DNA of 64,000 bases from Myxococcaceae bacterium JPH2 (GTDB taxonomy: Bacteria > Myxococcota > Myxococcia > Myxococcales > Myxococcaceae), in the NCBI GenBank assembly GCA_016458225.1, contig JAEMGR010000001.1, positions 930,001-994,000 of the forward strand. Reading direction: 5' to 3'. Below, piece by piece: positions 44,388-53,266 of this stretch (its first letter is position 1; each line of letters begins with the position of its first letter). Position numbers and translations under genes: made by a program. The notes below the pieces were generated by a model that did not search any database, was not told the DNA's origin, and was given only the letters and a program-made list of their open reading frames with translations.

Positions 44388-44410
44388 GAGCCCTGGCGTC
44401 GCCAGGGCTC
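44388..44410. terminator. Strong hairpin between convergent genes
   Basis: GAGCCCTGGC and GCCAGGGCTC make a perfect 10-bp stem with a 3-base loop, 10 bases after the small secreted gene and 19 bases before the end of the kinase gene. A bidirectional terminator is likely even though no T tract follows. Confidence 0.65.
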
Positions 44411-44429
44411 ACCCGCCTCGCGGGGCGCT

Positions 44430-45698
44430 TCAGCGGAACATCGCGGTGAACAGCGACATGCCCAGGCTCACCGCTGAGGCCAGCCCCAGCGAGAACAGCG
44501 CGCCGGTGACGAGGACCACGAGCACCGGGTGCGCATCCACCACGCGCAGCATGCGATGCAAGCCGTTCTTGAGGAGCGTGCGCTGACAGTGCACCTGGAT
44601 GCGCCCATCCAGCACGCCCTGGAGCGACGTCACCATCTCCTCCACCGAGCCGTAGCGCTGCGCGGGGTCCTTGTAGAAGCCCTTCACCACGAACCACGCC
44701 AGCTCGGCCGGCACGGGCGGTTGGTTCGTCGTGCGGTGCAGGTCCTGCATCGAGGGCAGCACCGTCTCCACGCCCTTGAAGATGTCCTCCAATGACTTGC
44801 GGCCCTCCAGGTAGTGGCGCAGGCAGAGGAACTCGTGGAACACGACGCTGAGGCTGTAGATGTCGCTGCGCACGTCCAGCGTGGCGTGACTTCCGCGCGC
44901 CTGCTCGGGGGACATGTACAGCGGCGTCCCCATCACCGTGCCCTGCTGCGTGTGCGGCGACGTGGTCTCCGGCAGGGGCAAGGCCGGCGGGGAGCCATGG
45001 CGCATGGCCACCGGAAGCGGCGGGGGCACGGACTCGGGACCGGAGCGCACGCGCCTCGCGAGACCCCAGTCCAGCACCGTCACTTCACCGAACGGGCCCA
45101 CCATGATGTTCGCGGGCTTGAGGTCCCGGTGGATGAAGCCCTTGCGGTGCGCGTAGGAGACGGCGTTGAGCACGCCGAGGAAGATTTGCATCCGCATCGT
45201 GTACGGGAAGCGCGCGTGAGCCTCCGGGTCGCCTCGGCGCAGCCTCGCGATGATGGACTCGAGCGTCTCGCCCTCCAGGTGCTTCATCACGAAGAAGTAC
45301 CGGCCGCGCTCATCCACGCCCACGTCGTGCAACGGGACGATGTTCGGATGGTCGAGCTGGCCGACGATGCGAATCTCCTCCACGAAGCGCAGCACCCGGT
45401 CCATGTCCGCGCCCGGGTGCATGCGCTTGAGGGCCACCTGACGGTCGATGTCGTGGTCCTGGAGCAGCACGACCTCGCCCATGCCTCCCTGGCCCAGGGG
45501 ACGGACCTCCTCGAAGCGCTCGCGCGCGAAGGGGACCACGGCGGGCTGCGCGCCCTTCCACTCCACACGCGGCAACACGGTGTTGCGCGGCGCCGCGGAC
45601 GGCGTGCCCAGCGGTGCTTCATGGGAGGAGCCCGAGGACAGCAGCGTGTCCTCGTGACCCACGTCGGTGGCAGGGTGCTCCAGGAGCGTGTCGGCCAT
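44430..45698 (-). CDS. Membrane-anchored Ser/Thr protein kinase
   Basis: 422 residues from the ATG at 45698. Hanks-type kinase domain ~62-370: GQGGMGEVV glycine loop, Lys91 (VALKRM), HRDLKPAN (190-197), DWG in place of DFG (210-212), then GTPLYMSPEQA and DIYSLSVVFHEFL. A hydrophobic helix near the C-terminus (LVVLVTGALFSLGLASAV) anchors it, with almost nothing beyond, so there is no external sensor domain. It lies 51 bases downstream of the response regulator gene on the same strand, probably the last gene of the VWA-kinase-regulator run. Confidence 0.93.
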   Translation of the reverse strand: MADTLLEHPATDVGHEDTLLSSGSSHEAPLGTPSAAPRNTVLPRVEWKGAQPAVVPFARERFEEVRPLGQGGMGEVVLLQDHDIDRQVALKRMHPGADMDRVLRFVEEIRIVGQLDHPNIVPLHDVGVDERGRYFFVMKHLEGETLESIIARLRRGDPEAHARFPYTMRMQIFLGVLNAVSYAHRKGFIHRDLKPANIMVGPFGEVTVLDWGLARRVRSGPESVPPPLPVAMRHGSPPALPLPETTSPHTQQGTVMGTPLYMSPEQARGSHATLDVRSDIYSLSVVFHEFLCLRHYLEGRKSLEDIFKGVETVLPSMQDLHRTTNQPPVPAELAWFVVKGFYKDPAQRYGSVEEMVTSLQGVLDGRIQVHCQRTLLKNGLHRMLRVVDAHPVLVVLVTGALFSLGLASAVSLGMSLFTAMFR

Positions 45699-45749
45699 GG
45701 CCCCTGAAATAGCAGGCCGTCTCGCGGCACGCATCCCGCACCCGGGTTT

Positions 45750-46466
45750 TCACGCCGGCGCGGCGCCTTCGCCCTCCACCTCCAGCCGATAGCCCACGCC
45801 TCGCACCGTCTGAAGACAGAAGCGCGACGCGCTGTTCCATCGCAGCTTGCGCTTCAGGCTGGAGACGAAGTTGTCCACGGTGTGAGGATCCACCACCACG
45901 TCCGTCCCCCACACCGCGTCGAGGATTTCGTCGCGCCGCAGCGCGCGCTCCCGCTCGCGGATGAAGAAGGCCAGCAGGTCGAACTCCTTGCGCGTCAGCT
46001 CGATGGCCTCGCCAGACGGGTGCTCCACCCGGCGCCCGGCGAGGTCCAGGGTGTAGCCCGCGAAGCGGACCGTCTTCGCCTGCACGCCTCCCGCGCGGCG
46101 CACCAGCGCGCCCACGCGCGCCAACAGCTCGCGCAGACGATAGGGCTTGCCCAGGTAGTCCTGCGCACCGGACTCGAAGCCGCGCACCACGTCGTCCTCC
46201 AGCGTCCGCGCGGTGAGCATCATCACCGGCACCGTGGCGCCCTCGTCCCGCATGGCCCGGCACAGCGAGTAGCCGTCCCCGTCCGGGAGCATCACGTCCA
46301 GGAGGATGAGCTGGAATCCGCGCCGGGACAGATGCTCGCGGGCCTCGCGCACCGAGGTCGCCTCCTCCACGACATAGCCACCCTGGTGCTCCAGGTTGTC
46401 GCGCAGCGCGAGCCGCAGGTTCGGATCATCCTCGACGACGAGGATGGCGGGGGATGAAGCAGTCAT
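45750..46466 (-). CDS. OmpR-family response regulator
   Basis: 238 residues. Receiver domain with VVEDDPNLR, phosphorylatable Asp in LILLDVMLPDGDGYSL, Thr in MMLTART and Lys in QDYLGKPYRL; winged helix ending TVRGVGYRLEVEGE. Its start lies one base after the histidine kinase stop, so they are co-translated. Likely DNA site: the TTCATCAT direct repeat upstream of the first gene of the run. Confidence 0.93.
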   Translation of the reverse strand: MTASSPAILVVEDDPNLRLALRDNLEHQGGYVVEEATSVREAREHLSRRGFQLILLDVMLPDGDGYSLCRAMRDEGATVPVMMLTARTLEDDVVRGFESGAQDYLGKPYRLRELLARVGALVRRAGGVQAKTVRFAGYTLDLAGRRVEHPSGEAIELTRKEFDLLAFFIRERERALRRDEILDAVWGTDVVVDPHTVDNFVSSLKRKLRWNSASRFCLQTVRGVGYRLEVEGEGAAPA

Positions 46467-46467
46467 G

Positions 46468-48291
46468 TCAGCGCTCCGGAAAACTCAGCTCGAAGGTGGT
46501 GCCCTCGGGGCTCGATGCGGCGACCCGCAGCGAGCCGCCGTGCAGCGCGGCGATGCGTCGACAGAGCGAGAGCCCCAGGCCACTGCCTGGAACGTCTCGC
46601 CTGCCCACGGAAGGCAAGCGACGGAACTCGTCGAAGACGTGCTCCCACTCGGACTCGGGGATGCCCACGCCATTGTCCGAGAAACGCAGGCGACCGCCCG
46701 GAAACACTTCCACGCGCAGGCACACGGGGTCGCGCGTGTTGTACAGACAGGCATTGCGCCCCAGGTTCGCCAGGAGCAGGCGCAGCAACTGCGCGTCGCC
46801 ATTCAGCCCATGGTCGCCCACGTCCGCGGACAGGGACACCGGCACCTGGGTCCAGCCCTCCAGGTCCTGGCGCAGCCCCGCGAGCAGTTCGTCCCAGCGC
46901 ACCGGCGCGAGCTTGGGCGTCCAGCGCCCCTTGTCGATGCGATTGAAGGACAGCAGGTTCTCCACCAGGAAGCCCAGACCGTCCGCCTCGCGAATGATTC
47001 GCGCGGGGTAATCCCTGGCGCCCGCGCCCTCCGCCACCCGCCACTCCAGCGTCTCCGCGAGCAGGCGAATGGAGGCGAGCGGCGTGCGCAGCTCGTGGGA
47101 GACCGTGGCGACGAAGTCGCTCTTGAGTTCAAGGAAGCGGTGCTTCCGGTGCTGCGCCAGGAATGCCAGGCCCGCGATGACGAACGCGAGCACCGCGCAC
47201 ATCCCCACCATGAAGGACTTCAAGGCATGACGCCGAGCAAGGGCCGCCTCACCCCGCGCCCACAGGGGTGACTCGACGGAGACCGGCAACGACGCAAGCA
47301 GGAGCACGGGCTCATCCCCGGGCAGCGTCACCGTCCCGTCCTCGCTCAAGAGCCCTCGCTCCCGCATCTCGCGGGTGAGCGCTTCCAAATGGGCGGGCAC
47401 GTTCACCGTGACGCCTCGCACGATGGCGCCTCGGTCCGGCTCCAGGTACCAGCCGGACCGCGCCAGGACGGGCCCGTCGATGTGCTCCGGCAGGTCCAGG
47501 GGCGCGGTCGCGAGTTCCTGGGCGCGCGCCTCGAAGTCATCAGCTGGAATGCCCAGGCGCATCGACAACGTGGTGATGCGCTCGCGGAGGAACTGGAAGT
47601 CCGCCGCGGTGAGCTTCGAGCGCTTGAGCAACAACAAGCGCTGCAACCCCTCCATCCCCACCGAGCCCGGCCCGCCGCGCCAGCCCTCTCGCACCATCGC
47701 CCGCATCACGTCAGGCAGCAGGCCCCCCTGGGCGGCCACGCGCTCCACCACGAGCAGGAGCGAAGGCAGGTCCCGAGAGGAGGCCAGCATGTAGTGCGTT
47801 CGGTGAAAGAAGAGCGCGCCCAGGGCCTGCATCGTCGCCGCGGTCCGGCCCTTCACCGCCAGCGCGCGCTCCACGCTCTTCATGAGCGCGAGGCGCTCGG
47901 CCCAGGGCCCCTCGCCGGCCTTCGTCACCTCCGTGCCAGCGCGCAGCCGCGCGTAGCGGTCCTGCGCTGGCGCCCCCTTGGCCGGGCTGAAGCGCGCGAG
48001 CCGAGGGAGGAGTTGCTCATCATGTTCGCGCAGGTAGAGCCCGGTGGCGGGCAGCAGCGGCTCCCACCGAGCGGCCTCCAGCGAGTGACGAACGCCCTCC
48101 AGCTCCCGCCGCAAGGACTGCCGCAGTGAGGCCCGGGCATATTGCTCCAGGGCCTCGCGCTGGGAGCGCAGCGCCGCGCGCGCGTCGTCGCGCTCGTCGA
48201 TGAAGATGCTCTGGAGGCTCCACAAACCCACCCCGAGCCCGGCGAGGCCGAGCACGAGGGCAATCAGGGTGGGCAACAGCCGGCGAGTCAT
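46468..48291 (-). CDS. Sensor histidine kinase with large periplasmic domain
   Basis: 607 residues. Membrane helices at ~7-27 and ~355-378 enclose a periplasmic sensor of more than 300 residues, mostly helical. The kinase core follows: LKSDFVATVSHELRTPLAS with His399, NLGRNACLYN (N box), SDNGVGIP and GSGLGLSLCRRIAALHGG. Transcribed 12 bases after the VWA gene and directly before the response regulator. The VWA protein may feed into the sensor domain; that is inference from gene order. Confidence 0.93.
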   Translation of the reverse strand: MTRRLLPTLIALVLGLAGLGVGLWSLQSIFIDERDDARAALRSQREALEQYARASLRQSLRRELEGVRHSLEAARWEPLLPATGLYLREHDEQLLPRLARFSPAKGAPAQDRYARLRAGTEVTKAGEGPWAERLALMKSVERALAVKGRTAATMQALGALFFHRTHYMLASSRDLPSLLLVVERVAAQGGLLPDVMRAMVREGWRGGPGSVGMEGLQRLLLLKRSKLTAADFQFLRERITTLSMRLGIPADDFEARAQELATAPLDLPEHIDGPVLARSGWYLEPDRGAIVRGVTVNVPAHLEALTREMRERGLLSEDGTVTLPGDEPVLLLASLPVSVESPLWARGEAALARRHALKSFMVGMCAVLAFVIAGLAFLAQHRKHRFLELKSDFVATVSHELRTPLASIRLLAETLEWRVAEGAGARDYPARIIREADGLGFLVENLLSFNRIDKGRWTPKLAPVRWDELLAGLRQDLEGWTQVPVSLSADVGDHGLNGDAQLLRLLLANLGRNACLYNTRDPVCLRVEVFPGGRLRFSDNGVGIPESEWEHVFDEFRRLPSVGRRDVPGSGLGLSLCRRIAALHGGSLRVAASSPEGTTFELSFPER

Positions 48292-48303
48292 TCGGAGGGA
48301 GAC

Positions 48304-50517
48304 CTACTTGATGCGGGGCGCGCGGTCGAAGTCCATTCCGCGAACGGGGACGATGGACTCGAAGCGGTCGTCGCGCTTGTCGAGCGAGCGGGTGGTCCGG
48401 ATGAGCGCCCCCAGCGTCTTCACGTCGGGCCGGTCCTTCAGCGCGGGCCCCAATCCCTCCCACAGTCCGATGAGGCGGTCATAGGTCAGCGGGCGAATCC
48501 AATACGAGCCGCGCAGCTTCTCGGCGAACGCCGCCGCCACATAGGCCAGACGCGTGGTGGGAGCAGCAGCCTCAAACGAGGACCGCATGGCCTCGGAGGG
48601 GAGCGGAACCTCCAACGGCTTCGAGGCGCCTCCCTCCGGTGCCTTGAAGCGAACGCGGAACATCCCCAGGGGCAAGTTGGGCGCGCGGAGCTTCACCTCG
48701 TAGAGCGCGGTCACTTCGTGGCCCGCGCCCACCTCCCCCGCATCCACCTTGTCGTCCGCGAACTCCTGCCGCGTCAGGGCCCGGTTCTCGTAGCCGATGA
48801 GGCGATAGCGAGACACGACCGCGCGGTCGAACTCCACCTGGAACTTCACATCCTTGGCCACGACCTGGAGCAGGCCCGTGAGGTTCTGCACGAAGATGCG
48901 CCGCGCCTCCTCCAGCCGGTCCACGTAGGCGTAGTTGCCCTCCCCAACCTGGGCCAGACGCTCCATCAGGACGTCGTTGTAATGGCCCATGCCAAAGCCC
49001 ACCGTGGACAGGGTGATGCCCTGGGCCGCCTGATCCTTCACCCGAGCCCAGATGCCATCCGCATCGGTGACGCCGTTGTTCGCCACGCCGTCCGAGCAGA
49101 GGATGACGCGGTTGATGCCACCCTCCACCCGGTTGCGCGCCGCCAGGGCATAGCCCAATTCCAGACCCGCCTGCGCGTTGGTGGAGCCACCGATGGACAC
49201 GGAGTCGATGGCGGCGTGCAGCGTCTGTTTCTCGGTGGCGACCGTGGGCGCGAGGACCTCTCGCGCTTCACTGCCATACGCGACGATGGAGATCCGATCG
49301 CGCGCGTCGAGCGCATCCACCAGCAGGTGCAGCGCGCGCTTCACGAGCCCCAGTCGCTCGCTTCCGTCCATGGACCCCGAGACATCGATGACGAAGACCA
49401 GATGGCTCGGCTTGCGCTCCGCGGCGCGGACCTCCGGCGCCTTCACGCCGATGCGCAGGACCCGGTAGCCAAAGCGCGCGGGGGACGGAAAGCCCTCCAC
49501 GCTCACGGTGAACGGGGCATCGCCCCCGTTGACGTAGCCATACTCGAACGCGTTGATGAACTCCTCGACTCGCACGGCGCGCTCGTCTGGGAGCGCGGAC
49601 CGTTCGAGATAGGCACGGGTGAGCGAGTACGAGGCCGTATCGGTGTCCACGGAGAACGTGGAGAAGCGCTGCTCCTCCGTGTCCACGGTGGGATTCACGC
49701 CGTAGCCCTTGAAGTACATGTCACTCAAGGGCGGGGCTGTGGCCACCGGTTCGGAGTGACCGGGCACGGGCTCGCTGGGACGCGGTGCGCGGAACACCGT
49801 CTGAGGCGTGCCATCCGGAATCACCACCGGCATGAGCGGCACGGCCCAGTCGGGCGCGGCGTCACGACTGCTGTTGCTGCCTCCATCCGTGAGCCGCTCG
49901 ATTTCGGCGAGGCCATCGAACTCGCGATTGCGCTTCTGGGAGGTCGGTTGAGAGAGAGGTCCCGGCAGCAGAGGACTGCCATGCATCGGGTAGGACACAT
50001 CGTCCGGGCTCAGTCCTTCAACTATCTTCTCAAGCAGCGCATCGTCCTGCTGCCCCTCCTTGCCCTCCGGCTCGCTAGCGATTCGGTGGATGAGTTCCTG
50101 GTCTACCGTCGCTCCCGGAACCGTGGAGCGAACATCCTCCGTGGGCGCATCCGCACTCTCGAACACCTCGGACACGAGCTTCAGCGCGATGTTGATTCGG
50201 ACGACTCGGCCCGCTCGGAGCCGGACGCCCGTTCGCTCCACCACGGCGAAGCCTGCCTTCTCGAATCGGAGGGAGTAGGTCCCCGGCAGCAACTGGGGGA
50301 CTCGATAGTCACCCGTGGCATTCGTCATCACGGTCTGAGCGCCCATGGGCGACGTCGCGACCACGACGACAGCCGACTCCCCGTTCGGATTCCGCGCGCT
50401 GGTGACCCGGCCCAGTAGGACGCCGGCCGCGGCCTTCCCCGCCTCGCCTTGCGCCCAGGCGGGCGAGACGAAGAGCAGGATCCACGCGCACAGGGCACTT
50501 CGAAACACGAACCTCAT
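48304..50517 (-). CDS. Secreted von Willebrand factor A protein with carboxypeptidase-regulatory-like N-terminus
   Basis: 737 residues from the ATG at 50517, giving a signal peptide (FRSALCAWILLFVSPAWAQ). A CarboxypepD_reg-like beta sandwich follows (~30-110: GRVTSARNPNGES... TNATGDYRVPQLLPGTYSLRFEKAGF), then a disordered Pro/Ser linker, a YfbK-type N-terminal segment (STFSVDTDTASYSLTRAYL), the VWA domain with MIDAS Asp378-x-Ser-x-Ser (IDVSGSMDG) and a DUF3520-like C-terminus. Periplasmic or outer-membrane-associated; binds a protein partner via metal. First gene of the run with the two-component system and kinase. Confidence 0.88.
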   Translation of the reverse strand: MRFVFRSALCAWILLFVSPAWAQGEAGKAAAGVLLGRVTSARNPNGESAVVVVATSPMGAQTVMTNATGDYRVPQLLPGTYSLRFEKAGFAVVERTGVRLRAGRVVRINIALKLVSEVFESADAPTEDVRSTVPGATVDQELIHRIASEPEGKEGQQDDALLEKIVEGLSPDDVSYPMHGSPLLPGPLSQPTSQKRNREFDGLAEIERLTDGGSNSSRDAAPDWAVPLMPVVIPDGTPQTVFRAPRPSEPVPGHSEPVATAPPLSDMYFKGYGVNPTVDTEEQRFSTFSVDTDTASYSLTRAYLERSALPDERAVRVEEFINAFEYGYVNGGDAPFTVSVEGFPSPARFGYRVLRIGVKAPEVRAAERKPSHLVFVIDVSGSMDGSERLGLVKRALHLLVDALDARDRISIVAYGSEAREVLAPTVATEKQTLHAAIDSVSIGGSTNAQAGLELGYALAARNRVEGGINRVILCSDGVANNGVTDADGIWARVKDQAAQGITLSTVGFGMGHYNDVLMERLAQVGEGNYAYVDRLEEARRIFVQNLTGLLQVVAKDVKFQVEFDRAVVSRYRLIGYENRALTRQEFADDKVDAGEVGAGHEVTALYEVKLRAPNLPLGMFRVRFKAPEGGASKPLEVPLPSEAMRSSFEAAAPTTRLAYVAAAFAEKLRGSYWIRPLTYDRLIGLWEGLGPALKDRPDVKTLGALIRTTRSLDKRDDRFESIVPVRGMDFDRAPRIK

Positions 50518-50594
50518 CGGGGCGACCTCAGCGCGACGGGAGGAGGACATCATCCCGAGCACGCCCACAGCAAACCGCATGTGCTGCTCGTCAC

Positions 50595-50613
50595 TTCATC
50601 ATCGTTTCATCAT
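50595..50613. promoter_or_regulatory. Direct repeat TTCATCAT x2 upstream of the VWA operon
   Basis: TTCATCAT at 50595-50602 and 50606-50613, an 11-bp period, 78-96 bases upstream of the VWA gene. Period and placement suit an OmpR-type regulator, and one is encoded in the operon. A nearly identical site lies at 52214-52232. Confidence 0.5.
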
Positions 50614-50705
50614 GCGTGGCCCGCGATGAGGTGGGTAGCCCCAGATATCTCGCCCCACCAAGGCAGGCGAGCGGGGTCATCCCACCCGGTCCGCGCACCG
50701 CGTCC

Positions 50706-51164
50706 TCAGTCCTCGGGCGTCGCGTCCAGGTTCTCCACCATCCGGCGCATGAGCGAGATGAGCGTCGCGCGCTCGCGCGCGGTGAAGCCCGCGGTTGCCT
50801 GCTCGGCCACCTCCCACAGTTGCTCCTTCGCCGCCGGCACGCGCGCCTTCGCCTTCGCCGAGAGAACGATTTGACTCGCCCGCTTGTCGCTCGGGTGCGG
50901 CTCTCGGGTGATGAGTCCGTCGCGCTCCATCCGCGTCAGCAGCGCCGCCATCGTGGGTTGCTCGACATGGGCCAGCTCGGCGAGCTGCCGCTGCAAGAGC
51001 GAGCCGTTCTCCTCGAGCGCGAACACGACCGGCAAGTACGCCATCCCGAAGTCGAGCGGCCGGAGCCGCTGCTCGAAGTGCCGCATCAACAACCGGGACG
51101 CGTGGTTGATCCAAAAGGTCGGCGCCGATTCGGGGTCCCAGCGGGGGCCTCGCTTGATATTCAT
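50706..51164 (-). CDS. MarR-family transcriptional regulator
   Basis: 152 residues. LRPLDFGMAYLPVVFALEENGSLLQRQLAELAHVEQPTMAALLTRME (DNA-binding helices, named by its ends) followed by the wing HPSDKRASQIVLS and dimerisation helices. Divergent from a methyltransferase gene 60 bases away; a perfect 12-bp palindrome overlaps its start codon, the expected place for an autoregulatory operator. The likely target is the methyltransferase. Ligand unknown. Confidence 0.92.
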   Translation of the reverse strand: MNIKRGPRWDPESAPTFWINHASRLLMRHFEQRLRPLDFGMAYLPVVFALEENGSLLQRQLAELAHVEQPTMAALLTRMERDGLITREPHPSDKRASQIVLSAKAKARVPAAKEQLWEVAEQATAGFTARERATLISLMRRMVENLDATPED

Positions 51165-51174
51165 AGCATGCTAT
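51163..51174. promoter_or_regulatory. Perfect palindrome, candidate MarR operator
   Basis: ATAGCATGCTAT, a perfect 12-bp palindrome beginning on the start codon of the marR-type gene (51164-51162) and 50 bases upstream of the divergent methyltransferase ATG. Placement fits a shared operator. Confidence 0.6.
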
Positions 51175-51224
51175 CTACATTGTTTCGCGGTCCAAGACCA
51201 GCCCGCAGCACTTCTGGAGGTTCC

Positions 51225-51797
51225 ATGTCCGTCCCCTCGTCGAGCGCCGATTTCGACCGTGCCTACCTCGCCCCCTTCACCCTCTGGGGCGACCTGCGCA
51301 TCCCCTCCGAAGTGAAGGACCTGGTCCGGCAGGAATCACCCAGGACCTCTCTGGAGCTGGGGTGTGGAGTCGGGAGGATCTCCCGCTACCTGGCCCACCA
51401 AGGCCTGCGCGCCACGGGGGTCGACTTCTCTCCCGTCGCCATCTCCCACGCGAAGGCCCGGGTCGCGCAGGATGCCGTCCGCCCCGAGTACCTCGTCGGA
51501 GACGTGACGCGCCTGGATTCTCTCCAGGGACCGTTCGACATGGCCGTGGATGTCGGGTGCTTCCACTGCTTCAACCCTGAGGGTCAGCGGGCCTATGTCG
51601 CGGAGGTGGCGCGCCTGCTCAAGCCAGGAGCCACGCATCTCATCTGGGCGCTGGACTCCACGCCGAGCGACCTGAAGCTTTCGCCCGATGTCGTGCAGAG
51701 AATCTTCGCCCCGAGCTTCGAGCTGCGGCGTGCTCGGTCGAGCCGACGCCGCGTCGTCGCGTCCCATTGGTACTGGCTGGTCCACGCCGGCCGCTGA
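51225..51797 (+). CDS. Class I SAM-dependent methyltransferase
   Basis: 190 residues; GGAGG four bases before the ATG at 51225 sets the start, and the longer frame upstream is antisense to the MarR gene. Rossmann methyltransferase: motif I LELGCGVGRIS (43-53), acidic residue VDFSPVAI, DVGCFHCFNPEGQ in the motif II/III region, and VARLLKPGATHLIW. Short, thiopurine-methyltransferase-like layout. Substrate unknown; probably controlled by the divergent MarR. Confidence 0.9.
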   Translation: MSVPSSSADFDRAYLAPFTLWGDLRIPSEVKDLVRQESPRTSLELGCGVGRISRYLAHQGLRATGVDFSPVAISHAKARVAQDAVRPEYLVGDVTRLDSLQGPFDMAVDVGCFHCFNPEGQRAYVAEVARLLKPGATHLIWALDSTPSDLKLSPDVVQRIFAPSFELRRARSSRRRVVASHWYWLVHAGR

Positions 51798-52483
51798 GCG
51801 GCAAGACTGTCTTTCCAGCCATGGGCCCCCATGCGAGACCCAACTGGGGACAGCGCCACGTCAAAGCGCCGCACCCAGTTGGGCCTCAGCCCCGCCGCCC
51901 TCACGAATGACTTGAAGCCCCTCGCCTCTCCCTCTCGGAGTGATCGCCCCCTCGGCGACTCCGTGATGACGTCCTCCCGCTTCGCATTCGCCTCCGTGCG
52001 CCGCTCCCCTCCAAGGACTGGGAGAACACGCTCACGGAGCCCCAACGAGCGACTGCTTCAGCTCGTCACTGCTCACCGTCCCCGCGGCACTCGCCATTCC
52101 TCCAGACAGCTCCAACGAATGCACAGGGGAGCCTCATGACGACCGCCTCGGAGCAGGTGATGTCGCATCATTGGCAGGCCGGCCGTCTCCGTGCCTCACG
52201 AGAACATCCTCGCTTCATCATCGTTTCGTCATACGTGAACCGGACGTCCGGGAGTGAGCGTCCGCAGCATGGACGCGTCTCGCCGCTGTGCTGCCGCGGA
52301 CTCTCGCGACTTCCCAGCGCGCTCTACTCAGTGTCTGTCTTTGGGCTGTGGCTCGGCGAATCTTCCATGCCGTGATGCCGCGTGGCAGCCTTGCAGAAAA
52401 GAACGAAGCTATCAACTTGCGCGTGTCTTCCGTACTTCCGCGTGTGACCGGGGTTCTTCCGGTCCATCCAGGAGACATCCGCA
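51798..52483. other. Long intergenic region with the second TTCATCAT site
   Basis: 686 bases between a methyltransferase and an alpha/beta hydrolase gene, both plus. Small frames on both strands lack ribosome sites and coherent composition, so I call no gene. It contains the direct repeat at 52214-52232. The hydrolase ribosome site AGGAG is at 52470-52474. An untranslated RNA or a decayed gene is possible. Confidence 0.4.
52214..52232. promoter_or_regulatory. Second copy of the 11-bp direct repeat
   Basis: TTCATCAT at 52214-52221 and TTCGTCAT at 52225-52232, again with an 11-bp period and with flanking bases shared with the 50595 copy (CTTCATCATCGTTTC, CGTG after it). It lies 252 bases upstream of the alpha/beta hydrolase gene and has the opposite orientation relative to the downstream gene compared with the first copy. 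Confidence 0.45.
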
Positions 52484-53266
52484 ATGAATGCAACGAGAGA
52501 CTCGCGGACCGCCGTGCTCGACGGACTGCGCATGCACTACACGGTGATGGGCGAGGGCCCTCCCCTGCTGTTGCTCCATGGCTTCACCGGCGTGGGCGCG
52601 GATTGGGCCCATGTCTTTGATTTGGAGGCGCTGAGCCGCCAGTACCGGCTGATCATCCCGGACCTGCGCGGCCATGGCCGCAGCGACAATCCCTCGGAGG
52701 ACTTCACCATGCGCCAGTGCGCGGTGGATGTCCTGACGCTGCTGGACTCGCTGGGAGTCGAGCGGTGTCGCGCCCTGGGAATGAGCCTGGGCGGCAACAC
52801 GCTGCTCCATGTCGCGACTCGCGCCCCTGGACGCATCGAGAGCATGGTGCTCGTGTCCAGCACGCCGTACTACCCCGCGCAGGCGCGCCGGCTCATGGCC
52901 ACCTTCACGGAGGAGTCGCGCTCCGAAGCGGAGTGGGCGGAGATGCGCTCCAAGCACATGCAGGGTGACGCGCAGATTCGCGCGCTCTGGCGCCACGCGC
53001 GCGGCTTCGCGAACAGCTTCGACGACATGAACTTCACCTCGCCCTTGCTGGGCACGGTGCGCGCGCCGACCCTGGTCGTCCAGGGAGACCGGGATCCGCT
53101 CTATCCCGTGGAGCTTTCGGTCGAGCTGTACCGCGCGCTTCCGGCGTCCCGCCTGTGGGTCGTTCCGGGTGGTGGCCATTGCCCCATCTTCGGGGAGCAG
53201 CGCGAACCCTTCGCTCGCGCCGCACTGGCCTTCCTCGCGACTTCCCCCAACGACCTCAGGGCGTAG
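52484..53266 (+). CDS. Alpha/beta hydrolase
   Basis: 260 residues. Classic alpha/beta hydrolase: oxyanion HGFTGVG, nucleophile GMSLGG (Ser101), acid in VVQGDRDPLYP and final His in PGGGHCPIF. Resembles the 3-oxoadipate enol-lactonase/haloperoxidase-like group; substrate unknown. Cytoplasmic. Its last 11 bases overlap the end of the convergent VanX-like gene. Confidence 0.9.
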   Translation: MNATRDSRTAVLDGLRMHYTVMGEGPPLLLLHGFTGVGADWAHVFDLEALSRQYRLIIPDLRGHGRSDNPSEDFTMRQCAVDVLTLLDSLGVERCRALGMSLGGNTLLHVATRAPGRIESMVLVSSTPYYPAQARRLMATFTEESRSEAEWAEMRSKHMQGDAQIRALWRHARGFANSFDDMNFTSPLLGTVRAPTLVVQGDRDPLYPVELSVELYRALPASRLWVVPGGGHCPIFGEQREPFARAALAFLATSPNDLRA

